Below are positions 43,097 to 53,090 of a stretch of 64,000 bases of DNA, piece by piece. Origin of the DNA: Cycas panzhihuaensis. Its lineage: Eukaryota; Cycadophyta. The translations under genes and the position numbers were made by a program. How positions within the stretch are numbered: position 1 is the stretch's first letter; the number at the start of each line of letters is the position of its first letter. The notes below the pieces were generated by a model. The model had not been told where the DNA came from and made no database searches. It saw only the letters and a list, made by a program, of their open reading frames with translations. The stretch is from contig CM041465.1 of NCBI GenBank assembly GCA_023213395.1, positions 193,385,741 to 193,449,740 on the forward strand, read 5' to 3'.

Positions 43097-43977
43097 CTAG
43101 CCCCCAAAGTGACCTCCACAAATGCCGTGGTGGCATTCACGAAGCACATGGTTGGCTTCATTAATAGTGACGCAGCAGAGGAGGATCCCATCAAAGGACC
43201 TCTTGTATAATACCTCGTCCACGAGGAGGTATTGCCTGGCAGAAGTCCGGATACGAGATCTAACTTTACTACTAGCGTCAGGGCGGTATTGCTGCTGTGT
43301 AAGATACCGCACTATGTCACGATACCACTCATCGTCGATAAGTGGATGGGGAGAGGCTCCCTGAATCATCAAGATAGACTCATTGGGGAGAGAGTCACCA
43401 ACGGAAGCACTAAAGTAGTTAGGGACAGGGGCATCCGCGAGTTGCTCGGCCACTATCATTCCCTTCTTTGATTTTTGGTTAACGATATGGAGGTCGAATT
43501 CTTGGAGTAGGACAGCCCAACGACCAGCCCTACCCGTCAAATCTGAATGAGTTAGCAAGTATCGCAAGGGATCGGATTGAATGATCACCTTGGTGGTGTT
43601 GCCGAGCAAGTAGTGTCTAAACTTCTTGGTTGCATGGACCAAGGAGAGGCATTCCTTCTCAGCGGGCGAAAAGTTAAGCTCAGCAGCCACGAGAGTGCGA
43701 CTGATGAATTATATAGCTCTCTCCGTTCCTGAGTCATCTTCCTAAGCTAGCATAGCACCCAAGGATTCGTTAGTCGCTAAGGTCTATAGGATGAAGGGCC
43801 TATTGAATCGAGGAGGCACCAACGTAGGAGCAGAAGCTAGGGCTTCCTTAAGTCCTTCGAAGGCCTTTTGGGTCTTGTCAAACTAGGCAAAAAGAGCTCC
43901 CTTCTTCAATAGGTTCGTGAGGGGTTTAGCGCTCACAGCGAAATCGGCTAAGAAGCGCCTAAGAAAACCAAGCCTCC
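43097..43977 (-). pseudogene. Tat-B first RNase H
   Basis: Open at 43097-43690: MAAELNFSPAEKECLSLVHATKKFRHYLLG (Glu region), VIIQSDPLRYLL (Asp in QSDP), AGRWAVLLQEFDLHIV, then the linker to the integrase zinc region. The N-terminal part, 43691-43977, is readable with stops: FLRRFLADFAVSAKPLTNLLKK, PRFNRPFIL and SLGAMLA. A TAG at 43710-43730 replaces Tyr or Gln. This is the normal gypsy RNase H fused to RT; the second one lies further left. Confidence 0.85.
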
Positions 43978-44769
43978 CTAGAAATGACTTAATCTGTTAT
44001 TGAGTTCTAGGCGGCGGCATATCAAAGATTGCCCTGACCTTGTCAGGGTCAATCTAAATTCCTTGTTTGGATACAAGGAAACCAAGGAGTTTACCCAGGA
44101 GTAAGCAAACACACACTTGAGCGGATTTAGACTGACGTGATACTTGCGGCATCGTGAGAAGATGGCACGCAAGTCGGATAGGTGATGGGCCTTGATGCAG
44201 GAGAGACCCATCATATCGTCCATGAAGACCTCCAATGTGTTATCAATGAGGTCATGGAAAATGAAGTGCATGGCTCTTTGATAAGTAGCACCTGCATTTT
44301 TGAGGCCAAAGGGCATCACCTTATAGGCGAGGGTACCCCAAGGAATAGTGAAGGCTGTCTTATGGCGGTCTTTGGGAGAAATTTGTATTTGGTTATAGCC
44401 GGAGAAGCCGTCCATTAAGGACATCACTTCAAATCTGGCGGTGCGATCAATGATTTGATCGAGGAAGGGTAACGGGAAATTGTCCTTGGGACAAGCATTA
44501 TTGATGTCACGAAAATCTATGCATATACAGATTGTCCCGTTCTTTTTAGCAATGGGGACAATGTTAGAAACCCACTTAGGGTAGTCAATGGAAGTAATAA
44601 GCCCAGTGTCCAGAAGCTTCTCAACCTCTATCTTGATGGTGGCAGAGAGCTTCAAGTGAAGGGGACGCTGCTTCTGGCACACAGGGTAGGCGCCAGGAAT
44701 GGTGGTGAGGTTATGGGTAACAATGGAGGGGTCGATTCCCTTCATGTCAACATAATCCCACGCGAACAT
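43978..44769 (-). pseudogene. Tat-B reverse transcriptase
   Basis: A 263-residue open stretch: FAWDYVDMKGIDPSIVTHNL, VEKLLDTGLITSIDYPKWVSN, IDFRDINNACPKDNFPLP, MSLMDGFSGYNQI, TLAYKVMPFGLKNAGATYQRAM, then LEVFMDDMMG with both active-site Asp residues kept. The CPKDNFPLP and DGFSGYNQI blocks are typical of Tat and Athila RTs. The C-terminus after SWVNSL drifts out of frame near 44100. This is the longest intact RT in the window. It follows a TAG (SLLF*EFRDM) that replaces Gln in the linker. Confidence 0.92.
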
Positions 44770-45492
44770 GTCTCGGAACTCCTAGAACAGAAGGGAGTAC
44801 TCCCTTATCTCATCAGGGGAACATTTCAATCCAACCTTAATGACCTTGCCCAGGGCCAAGACTATGTCTTGGGTTACCCCCATGCACATGGCGTTGTCCT
44901 CCTTGAAGTGGAGAGGGGTAAGATCAACAGGAGGAGGAGGAATGGGAGACGGGATCGGATCGGCAAGCGTGGATCCGACCGCGAGGATCTTCTGGTGGCC
45001 AAGTTTATGGTGACCAGAAGGCAAGTTGGGTGTAAAACCCGCCAGATGCTCAAGCAGGGCTTCATCATCCTCGAAGTAATCCACCCCATGGATGACCTTA
45101 CTTCGAGTAGAGGAAGCACTGAAGGGAGTAAGAGCAACAGAACCGTGATGGTCATCGGGTTGCTCAACTTCCTCGTGGGAATCTGAAGGAAAGCCAAGAA
45201 GATGCTCCTTGGAAGGAGCGAAAGGCAATTCTTCAAAGTCATTACCTACGGGGGGAAATGAAGAAGAAGAACTAACAATGGGCGGGTCAACACGAGCGAT
45301 GACGTGGGACATGCATGAATAGCTAGCCTCACCAACGAGAGAGATCCTAGATGGGGATCTAGAATGAGACGGGTGTGGTCTATTGGTGCGGAGGAAAGAG
45401 ATGGGGTGAAGACAATCCTCATCTTCGTCGAGTGACTCGTCGTCACTAAATGAAGCAAGGTACCCGTAACTCCCAATACTAATAGGGGCGAA
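44770..45492 (-). pseudogene. Tat-B protease-RT linker
   Basis: Open at 44782-45312 (176 codons). An acidic Ser- and Pro-rich segment (SSSSSFPPVGNDFEELPF), then SKVIHGVDYFEDDEALLEHL, then VIKVGLKCSPDEIREYSLLF joining the RT start. Such linkers stand between protease and RT in Tat elements. I recognise no catalytic domain. Confidence 0.65.
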
Positions 45493-45917
45493 TCACGTGA
45501 GACTAGGGGAAGAAGATGTGGGGTCTTCTTCGGATGGGTTAGGTATACCAATAGAGCAAGCCGAGGCATGCACGGAAGGACCTTGGTTTGCCAAACTGGT
45601 GGAATGAATTTGTTTGGTAAATGGGTGTTCATGGGGAACCACTCTCATCCATCCGTCGTGGACGAATTTAAGTTGTCCCCAAAGAGTTGAGTACATGGCT
45701 CCCATTTGGTCGAGCCATGGACGACCTAGAAGGAGGTTGTAATCCACGTCAACGTCGAGGACTACAACATTGGCACCTCAATGGACAGAGGTGTTGACCT
45801 AAAGTCCATGAAGGGGCGTACCCTTGCCTGGACCGTAGGGTCAACGAATGTCGTAGTAGGTAACGAACAAGGAGCAGATAGGGGTGGAACACCCATCCCT
45901 CCTTAAGGAAACGCCCC
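45493..45917 (-). pseudogene. Tat-B protease, C-terminal half only
   Basis: The minus strand at 45640-45800 reads VLDVDVDYNLLLGRPWLDQMGAMYSTLWGQLKF, the second conserved block of Tat proteases. Upstream to 45917 the sequence gives YGPGKGTPLHGL-like pieces with TAG stops. The catalytic D-T/S-G turn was not found on any frame upstream, so the active-site half appears deleted. It would not cleave Gag-Pol as it stands. Confidence 0.7.
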
Positions 45918-46976
45918 TTACCGAAAAGAGGCATGGGGGTAGGTGTCTTGGATGTGGGTCAGGTTCCCTTGTGAAGGCACAATGAATGGGATTGTGTTGG
46001 ATGACAGACAAGACGGATGTGGAACCGGGTTTTGCCCATATGGGCCACCCGTAGGTGGAGCGACCCCATATGGGTGTAGCGGATCCACCCCATAAACCGG
46101 GAGACGGCTTCCTCTACCCTGCCCCCAAGGCTGAGAAGTATACCCTGGGGGAACGTAGAAGGAAGCACCAACGTGTTGGTTTTGAGGATGTGTGGGAGCG
46201 GATCCCACATGACTAGTGGTCGGAAGGCTAGTAGGACCGGCAGGCCTACTAGGAACGGTATGCGCCACATTAGGGGATGGCACATTGGTTTGGTTAGGGA
46301 CGGGTATGCTAACCTTCAATTGAGGGAAAGACACACCACGGGGAGATCCTAAAACACTAGGACCTCGATGAGAAATGGGAGGCACGACATGTGCCCCTAC
46401 TACGGGAATAGGAAAGGAGCGGGACACATGCGCAGGCATAAAGGGATTCATTGTCAAAGGAAGAGTAGATGAGGATGAGGCATGCGGGGGAGGAGCGGAA
46501 GAGGAAGAGGCTCCTCCACGGAGGGCACCCTCAAGCCATCCAAGACGCGGTTGCAAGCGTGCCGCACGGTGACACTCATTGAGAGCTTTAACTACGTCGA
46601 CAGAAGGGGTTCCTACATACTCGTAAGAGGTAACTGGGACCTCGAACAAAGTAGGTTCCTTGGAATGCTCCTCATAAGAGTCACCAACTTCGTGGAAAGT
46701 CTCAAGAGGAGCGGATCCTTTTACGGCATGGGTAGAGGGATGGACATCAAGTGAGAGATGTTGGTCACTTGGGTAATGAAGAGGGTCATCACCCTCTTGG
46801 GTGGACCCGGGAATAGAGGAAGGAAAAGCATGAGTTTCTAAGGTTGAAGTGTGGTAGGCCCAATCAGAAGAGTATCCCTCCATAGTCAGATCGAAATCCG
46901 ACAAAGGAAGAGGGCCATACTCAGGGTCTTCTAACAATGGGGGTAGACCGCGCAAACGACGAGAGAAGCGTCGCAT
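45918..46976 (-). CDS. Tat-B gag-like open frame, 352 codons
   Basis: The longest intact frame in the window. Residues 1-40 are basic then acidic (MRRFSRRLRGLPPLLEDPEY). Residues 40-150 are polar. At about 150-160 is DVVKALNECHRAARLQPRLG. Residues 165-350 are Pro-, Ser- and Gly-rich with no conserved fold I can see. It starts about 165 bp from the primer-binding site and stands where gag should be, but the usual capsid helices and zinc knuckle are missing. Either the capsid core was deleted or this is the N-terminal and Pro-rich part of a longer Gag. The protein-coding call is an inference from position and length. Confidence 0.5.
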   Translation of the reverse strand: MRRFSRRLRGLPPLLEDPEYGPLPLSDFDLTMEGYSSDWAYHTSTLETHAFPSSIPGSTQEGDDPLHYPSDQHLSLDVHPSTHAVKGSAPLETFHEVGDSYEEHSKEPTLFEVPVTSYEYVGTPSVDVVKALNECHRAARLQPRLGWLEGALRGGASSSSAPPPHASSSSTLPLTMNPFMPAHVSRSFPIPVVGAHVVPPISHRGPSVLGSPRGVSFPQLKVSIPVPNQTNVPSPNVAHTVPSRPAGPTSLPTTSHVGSAPTHPQNQHVGASFYVPPGYTSQPWGQGRGSRLPVYGVDPLHPYGVAPPTGGPYGQNPVPHPSCLSSNTIPFIVPSQGNLTHIQDTYPHASFR

Positions 46977-47120
46977 GCAAAATCAGCCAACAATGTTAGG
47001 GAAAAAGAGAAGGCACACGTGTTGGGGGCTGCCCAATGAAGAGATCGAAATAGGTGAAGAAAGATCACAACAAAGTAGCAAAACCAATGGAAGAGAGCAG
47101 AAACTAGCTCCCTGACTGGC

Positions 47121-47140
47121 AGTCCCTAGTATGGTCGCCA
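47121..47140 (-). promoter_or_regulatory. Tat-B primer-binding site
   Basis: The reverse complement reads TGGCGACCATACTAGGGA and lies one base from the 5' LTR. It is not the initiator Met site used by the other elements here. TGGCGAC-type sites are known in other Tat-lineage elements; I think an Arg tRNA is the likely primer but cannot confirm it. Confidence 0.6.
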
Positions 47141-47141
47141 G

Positions 47142-49724
47142 TGGACGCGCATCTACGGGATAGCTACCTAACTAATAGGTGTGGTGGGAGTGGGTGATGA
47201 TATGATCGAAGGAGAGACCTATGAGGAAAGTAATTACCACGCAGAGTGCCCCGTGCGCCGGAGCGTGAGTTCAGGACCTACAATGGAATATGGCTACTAA
47301 AGAAGTGATCCTCCACCACTTTGAACAAAGGGTGAAAAAGGCGTAGGATTAGCCTGGGTTGACCTAGGGATAGGATCCTCCCACCCTTGGATGGCCGGAA
47401 GGAGAAGGAGGAGATCCAAGAAAATAGATCAAGGGTGTACCTAAACAAGCTAACCGGGTACACAAGCAACACGGGAGGCAAGGATCTTGCGCGGCTAAGG
47501 AGAGGAGGAAAGGTGAAAGGATGGTTCCTATAGCCTTTCATATGGGTAACAAGGATATATGTAATAAAACAAATAAAGCATAACCAAAATCAAGATCAAA
47601 TTTCCTTTTTGTTTTCCGATGTATTAATTACTAAGGAGAAAGATCAAAAGGAAAGAGTAGGGTGGAATAAGGCGTGCACCTGGACCGAGGGCGTGCGTGA
47701 CGAAGGCCTTCTCGAGGGGCACTAAGCTACTCCACGCGGTGCGTTGGATGCGGAACGTCACGGCGGATTGAAAAGGGGCTCCCTTACCTTCCCCAGAAAA
47801 ATACCGAATACGATGCCAAGGAAAGAAAGGAAGTAAATGCTAATAACTGAAGAAGTATGAAAGTACGATGTACATGAGAGTGCTTACCGATGACGGAGCT
47901 AACGGGCAATATCGTTCACGCTCTCTAAGTACCTGCAAGCAACGGCAAACCCCCCCTTTCCAGAGAGAGGATACTAACATGCAATACAAGATTCTAACAA
48001 TATATGTCTATATGAAACAAATATGAATCTAAACACACATATATTAGTATCAACCCAACGATGAAAGTACGTAAAAGAGGGTAACTAAAGTAAAGGTAAA
48101 TGACCAGTAAGCCTCAGAGTGGCCCACCTCCCGCAAATAACACCCTAACCTCCACCCAAGAGCCACGAGGTAGTGAGGGCAAGGCCAAGAGAGATGGCTG
48201 GAAACGGCAACAAGGAGGCAAAGAGGAGCCAAGGAACACCTACGGCAAACCGGGATGCTATGAGGAGCAAACCGGGCTACCGGGAAGAAAGTTGGACAAG
48301 GGCTAGCGGCCGGGACTTATGCAAGTTACCCAAACCTAAACCTAATCCCTCAAATCAGCGCTGCAATGTGTGACAATGCTGATTTCAACGGCTAAGAAAG
48401 GGCCAACAAACCCTTGTTTGTGTGCCAAGGACAGCACGAGGCGAGAGGGAGGATTTGGGGGGCTTAGAGCCGCTTGAGGAGCGTGGAAGGTGGTACGGAA
48501 TCCACCCAGTTCCTTCCCAAAACCTATGCCAACCCTCAACACCACTGCCTTGAGCGACAAACGTAGGCAAGAGGCACAAGGATAGTGGCAAAATAGCCCA
48601 CTAAGAGGAAGAAAACCAAACTCACAAGGACAAACAGGGAGCAAGCAAGATGGAGCATTAATATCATAAGAAAAATAATTCAAATCAAGAAATACCTGAG
48701 TGAGGGAGGCAAGGGACTTGCCTCAGCCAAGGGGCAGCGAAAAGGGGCTAAGAAATCAGCCCAGATCTGTGGTGTAGCAAGTTTGGGACCCTGTTAAGGA
48801 GGTTAGACGGGAAACACCTGCACTTGAAGCACTTGAAGACTGCTTGGGGTAAAGATCTACTGGAACCTCTCCAAGGGGCCCTCTCCAAGGTGCATGAGAG
48901 GCTGGGAGAATGTCCTATCCACACCAAAGGAGAGCTAGGTGCTATAGGAGAGGCGCAGGTCCTGTGATGGGAGCAGGGCAGTAGAGAAGAGCAGAGCACA
49001 GCCTTGTTTCCTTGAGGAGGCAATTCAAAAAGTGAGCAAAAGTTTTCAAAAATGAGTAGATCATGCCTTAAGTAGCCAACCTAAACCCTAAAGCGAGTGA
49101 TTAGGGCACGGCTGGGAGAGAGTTAAGTCACGAGCCACGTGGCAGTTTTGCAATAAATGCGAAATTACCACGGCAGATTTTAAAAAACAGATTAGAATAG
49201 TCGTACCACTGCAAACTCTGCGATACCGTGAATATTCTGGCGGTACCGCGGAAATTCCGGTGGTATGAACCCAGAGGAAAAAATAAGCCCAGCCAGCCAG
49301 CCTAGGCTGGGGGCAGATAACAAAAAAGGGCCAATAGGGGGCTGAGACACCTACCTGGGGGTAAACAAGCTAATAAACGGGTCCAAAAGAGCAAAAATAG
49401 GGCTCAAGCAGTGTGGCAAGTCAACCAAATGATGACGGGTCATCACATGGGTGGAGGTGGCGCAAACCTAGTGGATCTTGGAGTGAGGAGGGTAGATGCG
49501 GGAAGTGCAATGGCCACCAGGGTGCCACACTCGCTGGGATTGTGCCCCTGTTATAGTCGTCATAGGCTAAAATAAGTGTAGACGGGGACAAAGTCGCCTA
49601 TAAAGCCACACGCATGCAGACATGCAAGCAAACACTCATCAAATGAAAGCGATGACAATGCGAGAAACATACCTGCACTTACCTGAGTCAGTGATTCCGT
49701 ATCCATTCTGGAAGCCAGGAAACA
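47142..49724 (-). repeat. Tat-B 5' LTR
   Basis: 2583 bp, TGGACGCGCATC to CCAGGAAACA, paired with 36707-39285. The right target duplication CGTAT follows at 49725-49729. Confidence 0.92.
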
Positions 49725-50130
49725 CGTATATTTTTTGCATTTTTAATTCAACACTAAGTGAACAAATTCTAAGCTTGATTTAGTGTCAAAGTTCTTCTTA
49801 AGAACTTCAAGAACTTTCCATGTTGTATCATGTACAACTTCATCAATGAGATTATGCAGGGAATAATCAGTGACAAGTAGTATCGCTGCACAGATTTTAT
49901 CATCATCAAGTTCCCATTGGTGTTTAGCTATAACTTCAATGAGAGAAATTGTAGCACCTCCTCCAGAAGCACCTGAGGTAGTTATAGTTGCAACAGATGG
50001 TGTAGGTTATAAGTGATCTCTCCGTAGACCTTCATACATTGCAGCATTTTTTATAGCAGTGAACCACATGTCCCAATTTTTTTTTTCCTTTTAGAATGTA
50101 GTTCACATTTTGCTTAAACTGTGAAGACAT
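49725..50130 (-). pseudogene. Copia-2 gag, N-terminal part
   Basis: ATG at 50130 on the minus strand, sharing its start context with Copia-1 gag. It reads MSSQFKQNVNYILKGK, then WDMWFTAIKNA, MYEGLR, VIAKHQWELDDDKI, LLVTDYSLHNLIDE and TTWKVLEVLKKNFDT, a copia Gag N-terminus, up to the Tat-B border. The frame continues at 36706. A short T-run at 50080-50090 introduces a frame shift. Stops are few, so this part is better kept than in Copia-1. Confidence 0.85.
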
Positions 50131-50288
50131 AGTGTCTTTTGAGAAAGGAAGAAATAAACAAGAGACTATAAAAGTGATGGCAATAAATGACCAATCATTA
50201 TTTACAAATGGGAAATATAATAAAGTAGTGTAGTAGAAGGAAGAAGAAGTGAGAATGGTTGCTCGGAGTAATTTAGAGAAAAGTTACC

Positions 50289-50412
50289 AACACTTGTGAA
50301 AAATATTAACCTGATGCAATAGGAATATGAGAAGTAATATGATAAAAATTGGCCACTAACACTTGTGGCAAATATTAACCTTATGCAATAGGAATATGAG
50401 AAGCATTATGAT
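50289..50412. repeat. Two-copy 55-bp duplication in the Copia-2 leader
   Basis: AACACTTGTG..AAATATTAACC..ATGCAATAGGAATATGAGAAG at 50289-50343 and again at 50358-50412, 69 bp apart. Copia-1 has a single diverged copy near 11165-11215. Confidence 0.8.
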
Positions 50413-51051
50413 TGTGATTATACTATGGATCACTTTTTACAAATAAGTAAATGATCAATATACAAGATTGTAGGCCAATGTAGAAGCTGACATCATTGGG
50501 TTTACATAAATTAAAACTCAAATGTAGGATGCATAATCAACCTAATAACCTTTAACTTGTGTCTAACATGTAGTTAAAGTTGTTGAAGGTATGCCTAGGC
50601 TTCTAGTAGAATTAAGTTAGCCTTCACCTGCAATACCTGTAATTGTGCTTTGTGATAAAATCCAAGTCATAACGGAGCCTAGGTACTCCCAATCCTCACC
50701 TAGTTCACAAATCAGCTATATACCTCCTCTAAAGAGTGGTATATGCATACCCATGGCTATGACAGATATTGGATTAGGTATATTTTAATCTTTTATTAAA
50801 GTTTTAGTTTTCTTAGTTGGTTATTAGGATGATCCCTGATTGAGGCACGATGATATGGCTAACCAAACATTACCAATATACCTACACCTCCTTTATGGCA
50901 TGACATTCTACTAGCCAAGGTATCTTAACCTTGGTGAGTGTGTGAATAGGTACAAGATGATAGAAAATAGTGTATGTGATGCATTCATTTTAGGAAGAGT
51001 AAAATGACTATCGAATTGCATCAAACGTACACTTAACTGAAAATAGAATTC

Positions 51052-51123
51052 TTGCTTGGAGTGCTTTTAGAGTGCTTGCTTGAAGTGTCTTTAGAGTGCT
51101 TTCTTTGAGTGATTTTAGAGTGC
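51052..51123. repeat. 24-bp tandem repeat, three units
   Basis: Units at 51052-51075, 51076-51099 and 51100-51123, each starting TTGCTTG/TTTCTTT and ending TTTAGAGTGC. It lies in the Copia-2 leader. Confidence 0.8.
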
Positions 51124-52118
51124 TAAGATACAATGCTAATAAGTGAGTGAGGACATCAGATATTGCTTCAATCCAGGGGTTTTTTTCTCACTTTTACAAT
51201 AGGCTTTTAAGCCTTATAAAAAGAAGGAAAAATTTTTCTTCACTTTTTTCTTTTTGTTAACACAAAAGAAAGCAGTCTTCACTAAATCAACAATAACTTT
51301 CTCCCATATTGATGAAATGGAGTGCCAATTTTTGTGCTATAAAATAGATTCATAGCTTCATCTTTGAAAAGTGGAATCAAATCCAAATGAGTTTTGGAAA
51401 GTTTTTGGTAGCCCCGCAAAGTTAGAAGATTATATTTTTCTAGAATTCTTACTAAAAATAACTACTGCTCACTAAAATAACAATAACTCCCTCATACGAC
51501 ATCAAAATTAGGTGCTACTTTTTTTGCTGGAAATTAGACTCAGAGACTCATCTTGAAAATTGGAATCACATCAATTGAAGCTTTGTAGAAGATTTTGTAG
51601 ACCTGTGAAGTTTAGCAAGCAAATTTAATTTCTTCAGAAATTTCAGCTTGCTATTATCTCATTAACACATGATACCATATGAAATTCCCATCATTTTTTG
51701 ATCACCAGGATCCCAATATGGACAAAGTGAGAGCATACAATGATAAATATTTTAATTGACTCAAAATTCTTTAAAAAAAATGGGTTAAACTTCCCCTTAC
51801 AATCATTCTTCTAAATATTGGAAAAGTTTTGGCAGCATTTCCCCTTATTAAATGGACAAAAAAGGGAAAAGAAAAAGAAGAATGGGATAGCATGAATGGC
51901 CACCAAAGGATTGGAATCCTTAGGCCTTATAACTCCTTATATTATGCTTCCAAACTTGTAAAGGAGAAAGGGAAAGTAAACAATACACAATATGCTATTA
52001 TAATAACTTAAAAATATTTTTAAATTCACTTTCACAATCTCCTTCACCACATGGATTGTGGGGGAGAAGGAAGTGATGGCTCCATTACAAGTGTAAGTGA
52101 GGAATATGAAGGAAGCAA

Positions 52119-52130
52119 GCTCTGATACCA
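52119..52130 (-). promoter_or_regulatory. Copia-2 primer-binding site
   Basis: The plus strand reads GCTCTGATACCA, the reverse complement of TGGTATCAGAGC, two bases inside the 5' LTR; a full initiator tRNA-Met match. Confidence 0.93.
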
Positions 52131-52132
52131 CA

Positions 52133-52430
52133 TGAAAAAAATGGATCAATCCTTCATCTCCATGCATTAAATATAAAGGTAAATATGGGAGCAAGAGAGA
52201 CTTGAGAGAAAGAAAGTGGCTCTCACAAAATGAGGAGGTAAGAATGAATCTCCTCCATTGAGCTTTTACTTTTATATTGAGAGAGGGAGTATTAGAGTTA
52301 GGTAAAATAAAATTACACATAATGCACATAAAAGTATATTTCACTTAAGTGATCTAATTTAAAGTTCACTTAAGACCCTTTTTAGAAATAATCAACTAAT
52401 GTAATGACCTTGTGACATTAATCCTTTTCA
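52133..52430 (-). repeat. Copia-2 5' LTR
   Basis: 298 bp, TGAAAAAAATGG to ATCCTTTTCA, paired with 25343-25640. The right target duplication CCTTG lies at 52431-52435. Confidence 0.92.
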
Positions 52431-53090
52431 CCTTGTAGTTGAGGCTAGAGCCCTCAGGCATGGGAAACTCACTTGGTAGACCTAGGTGAGGTGAGACACC
52501 ATAACTTGAGAGTCACAAAGGAGGGTGATGGGTCTACGGTGGAAGCAGAGTGTGTCAGTGAGGGCTTCAATAATGTCTATGTATTCAACTTCATTATTGG
52601 TGGCTTTGAGAAGGAAGACCCCATAACGCATGTAGTCATATCTAGAGGGGTCATGGAGGATCCACGCAGTGGCAAAAGGATCTGGGTTACCATCGCTTCT
52701 ACTATCGGTGAAGATGATCAAATCTATGGTAGAAAGGATAGAGATCTCGATAGAGTGAATAAGGAAAAAGGTGGTAATAGGGTCGATGAGTGAAAAAAAA
52801 AAGACTCAACAGGGTGAAACAGTTGCAAAGCACTCGATTAGCTATGAATGAAGGTTATAAGGGGTAGGAGGACTCAAGGAAGAGGCTACCCAGGGATGAA
52901 ATGACCGACTTAGTAGATGAGAAGGAGACGACAGCATAGAGGCCTCTTTTAGGGTCCCAAGGGTCACTAGAGATAGCAGAGCATAATCCCGAATAGGGGA
53001 GGCACTTCCTTTGAGGGCCCAAAAAGGTTGAATGGGTAACGAAACTAGGTTTAAGATGATGAAATGAGCCAAATGAGTATAAACATAGGT
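52431..53090 (-). pseudogene. Tat-A second (archaeal-type) RNase H, upstream part
   Basis: An open stretch at 52482-52721 reads IIFTDSRSDGNPDPFATAWIL, then LLKATNNEVEYIDIIEALTDTL and ITLLCDSQVMVSHL. This matches Tat-B 39740-40190 and the archaeal-type RNase H of Tat elements. All expected acidic residues are visible: Asp in FTDS, Glu in NNEVEY and Asp in CDSQ. Tat-A therefore keeps the first Asp that Tat-B has lost. The frame is cut at 52430 by Copia-2 and resumes at 25342. Upstream in sense (52740-53090) the sequence aligns with Tat-B 40090-40340 without an open frame. Confidence 0.8.

Larger units (their letters stand above)
36707..49724 (-). mobile_element. Tat-B, GC-rich Tat-lineage gypsy element, youngest in the window
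   Basis: Minus-strand, 13.0 kb, LTRs 36707-39285 and 47142-49724 (about 2.58 kb each), and a perfect 5-bp duplication CGTAT at 36702-36706 and 49725-49729. In sense order: gag-like frame, protease end, linker, RT, RNase H, integrase, an opposite-strand gene, second RNase H, LTR. Its CpG content is visibly higher than anything else in the window. In the first 155 bases the LTRs differ at about six sites, all transitions. Frames are long but interrupted, and the normal capsid core and protease active site are missing, so it was probably non-autonomous. Confidence 0.9.
50131..52118 (-). other. Copia-2 long untranslated leader
   Basis: About 2 kb without a gene, aligned with the Copia-1 leader. 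It contains a 55-bp duplication (50289-50343 and 50358-50412) and a 24-bp triplet repeat (51052-51123). The open frame at 51829-52011 has no counterpart in Copia-1 and is not supported. Confidence 0.65.
25343..52430 (-). mobile_element. Copia-2, Ty1/copia element carrying two nested insertions
   Basis: Minus-strand sister of Copia-1 with 298-bp LTRs at 25343-25640 and 52133-52430. After subtracting Gypsy-2 (28572-35058) and Tat-B (36707-49724) with their duplications it is about 7.6 kb, the same size as Copia-1. The target duplication is CCTAG left and CCTTG right, one mismatch. The sense order is leader, gag (split by Tat-B), protease, integrase (split by Gypsy-2), RT, RNase H. It is inserted into the second RNase H region of Tat-A. 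It is better preserved than Copia-1, so it allows the Copia-1 domains to be placed. Confidence 0.93.

Noticed and set aside
45246-45632. 128-codon minus-strand frame
   Set aside because: It reads the protease-RT linker in a shifted frame; the protease block LLLGRPWL lies in the 45493-45747 frame.
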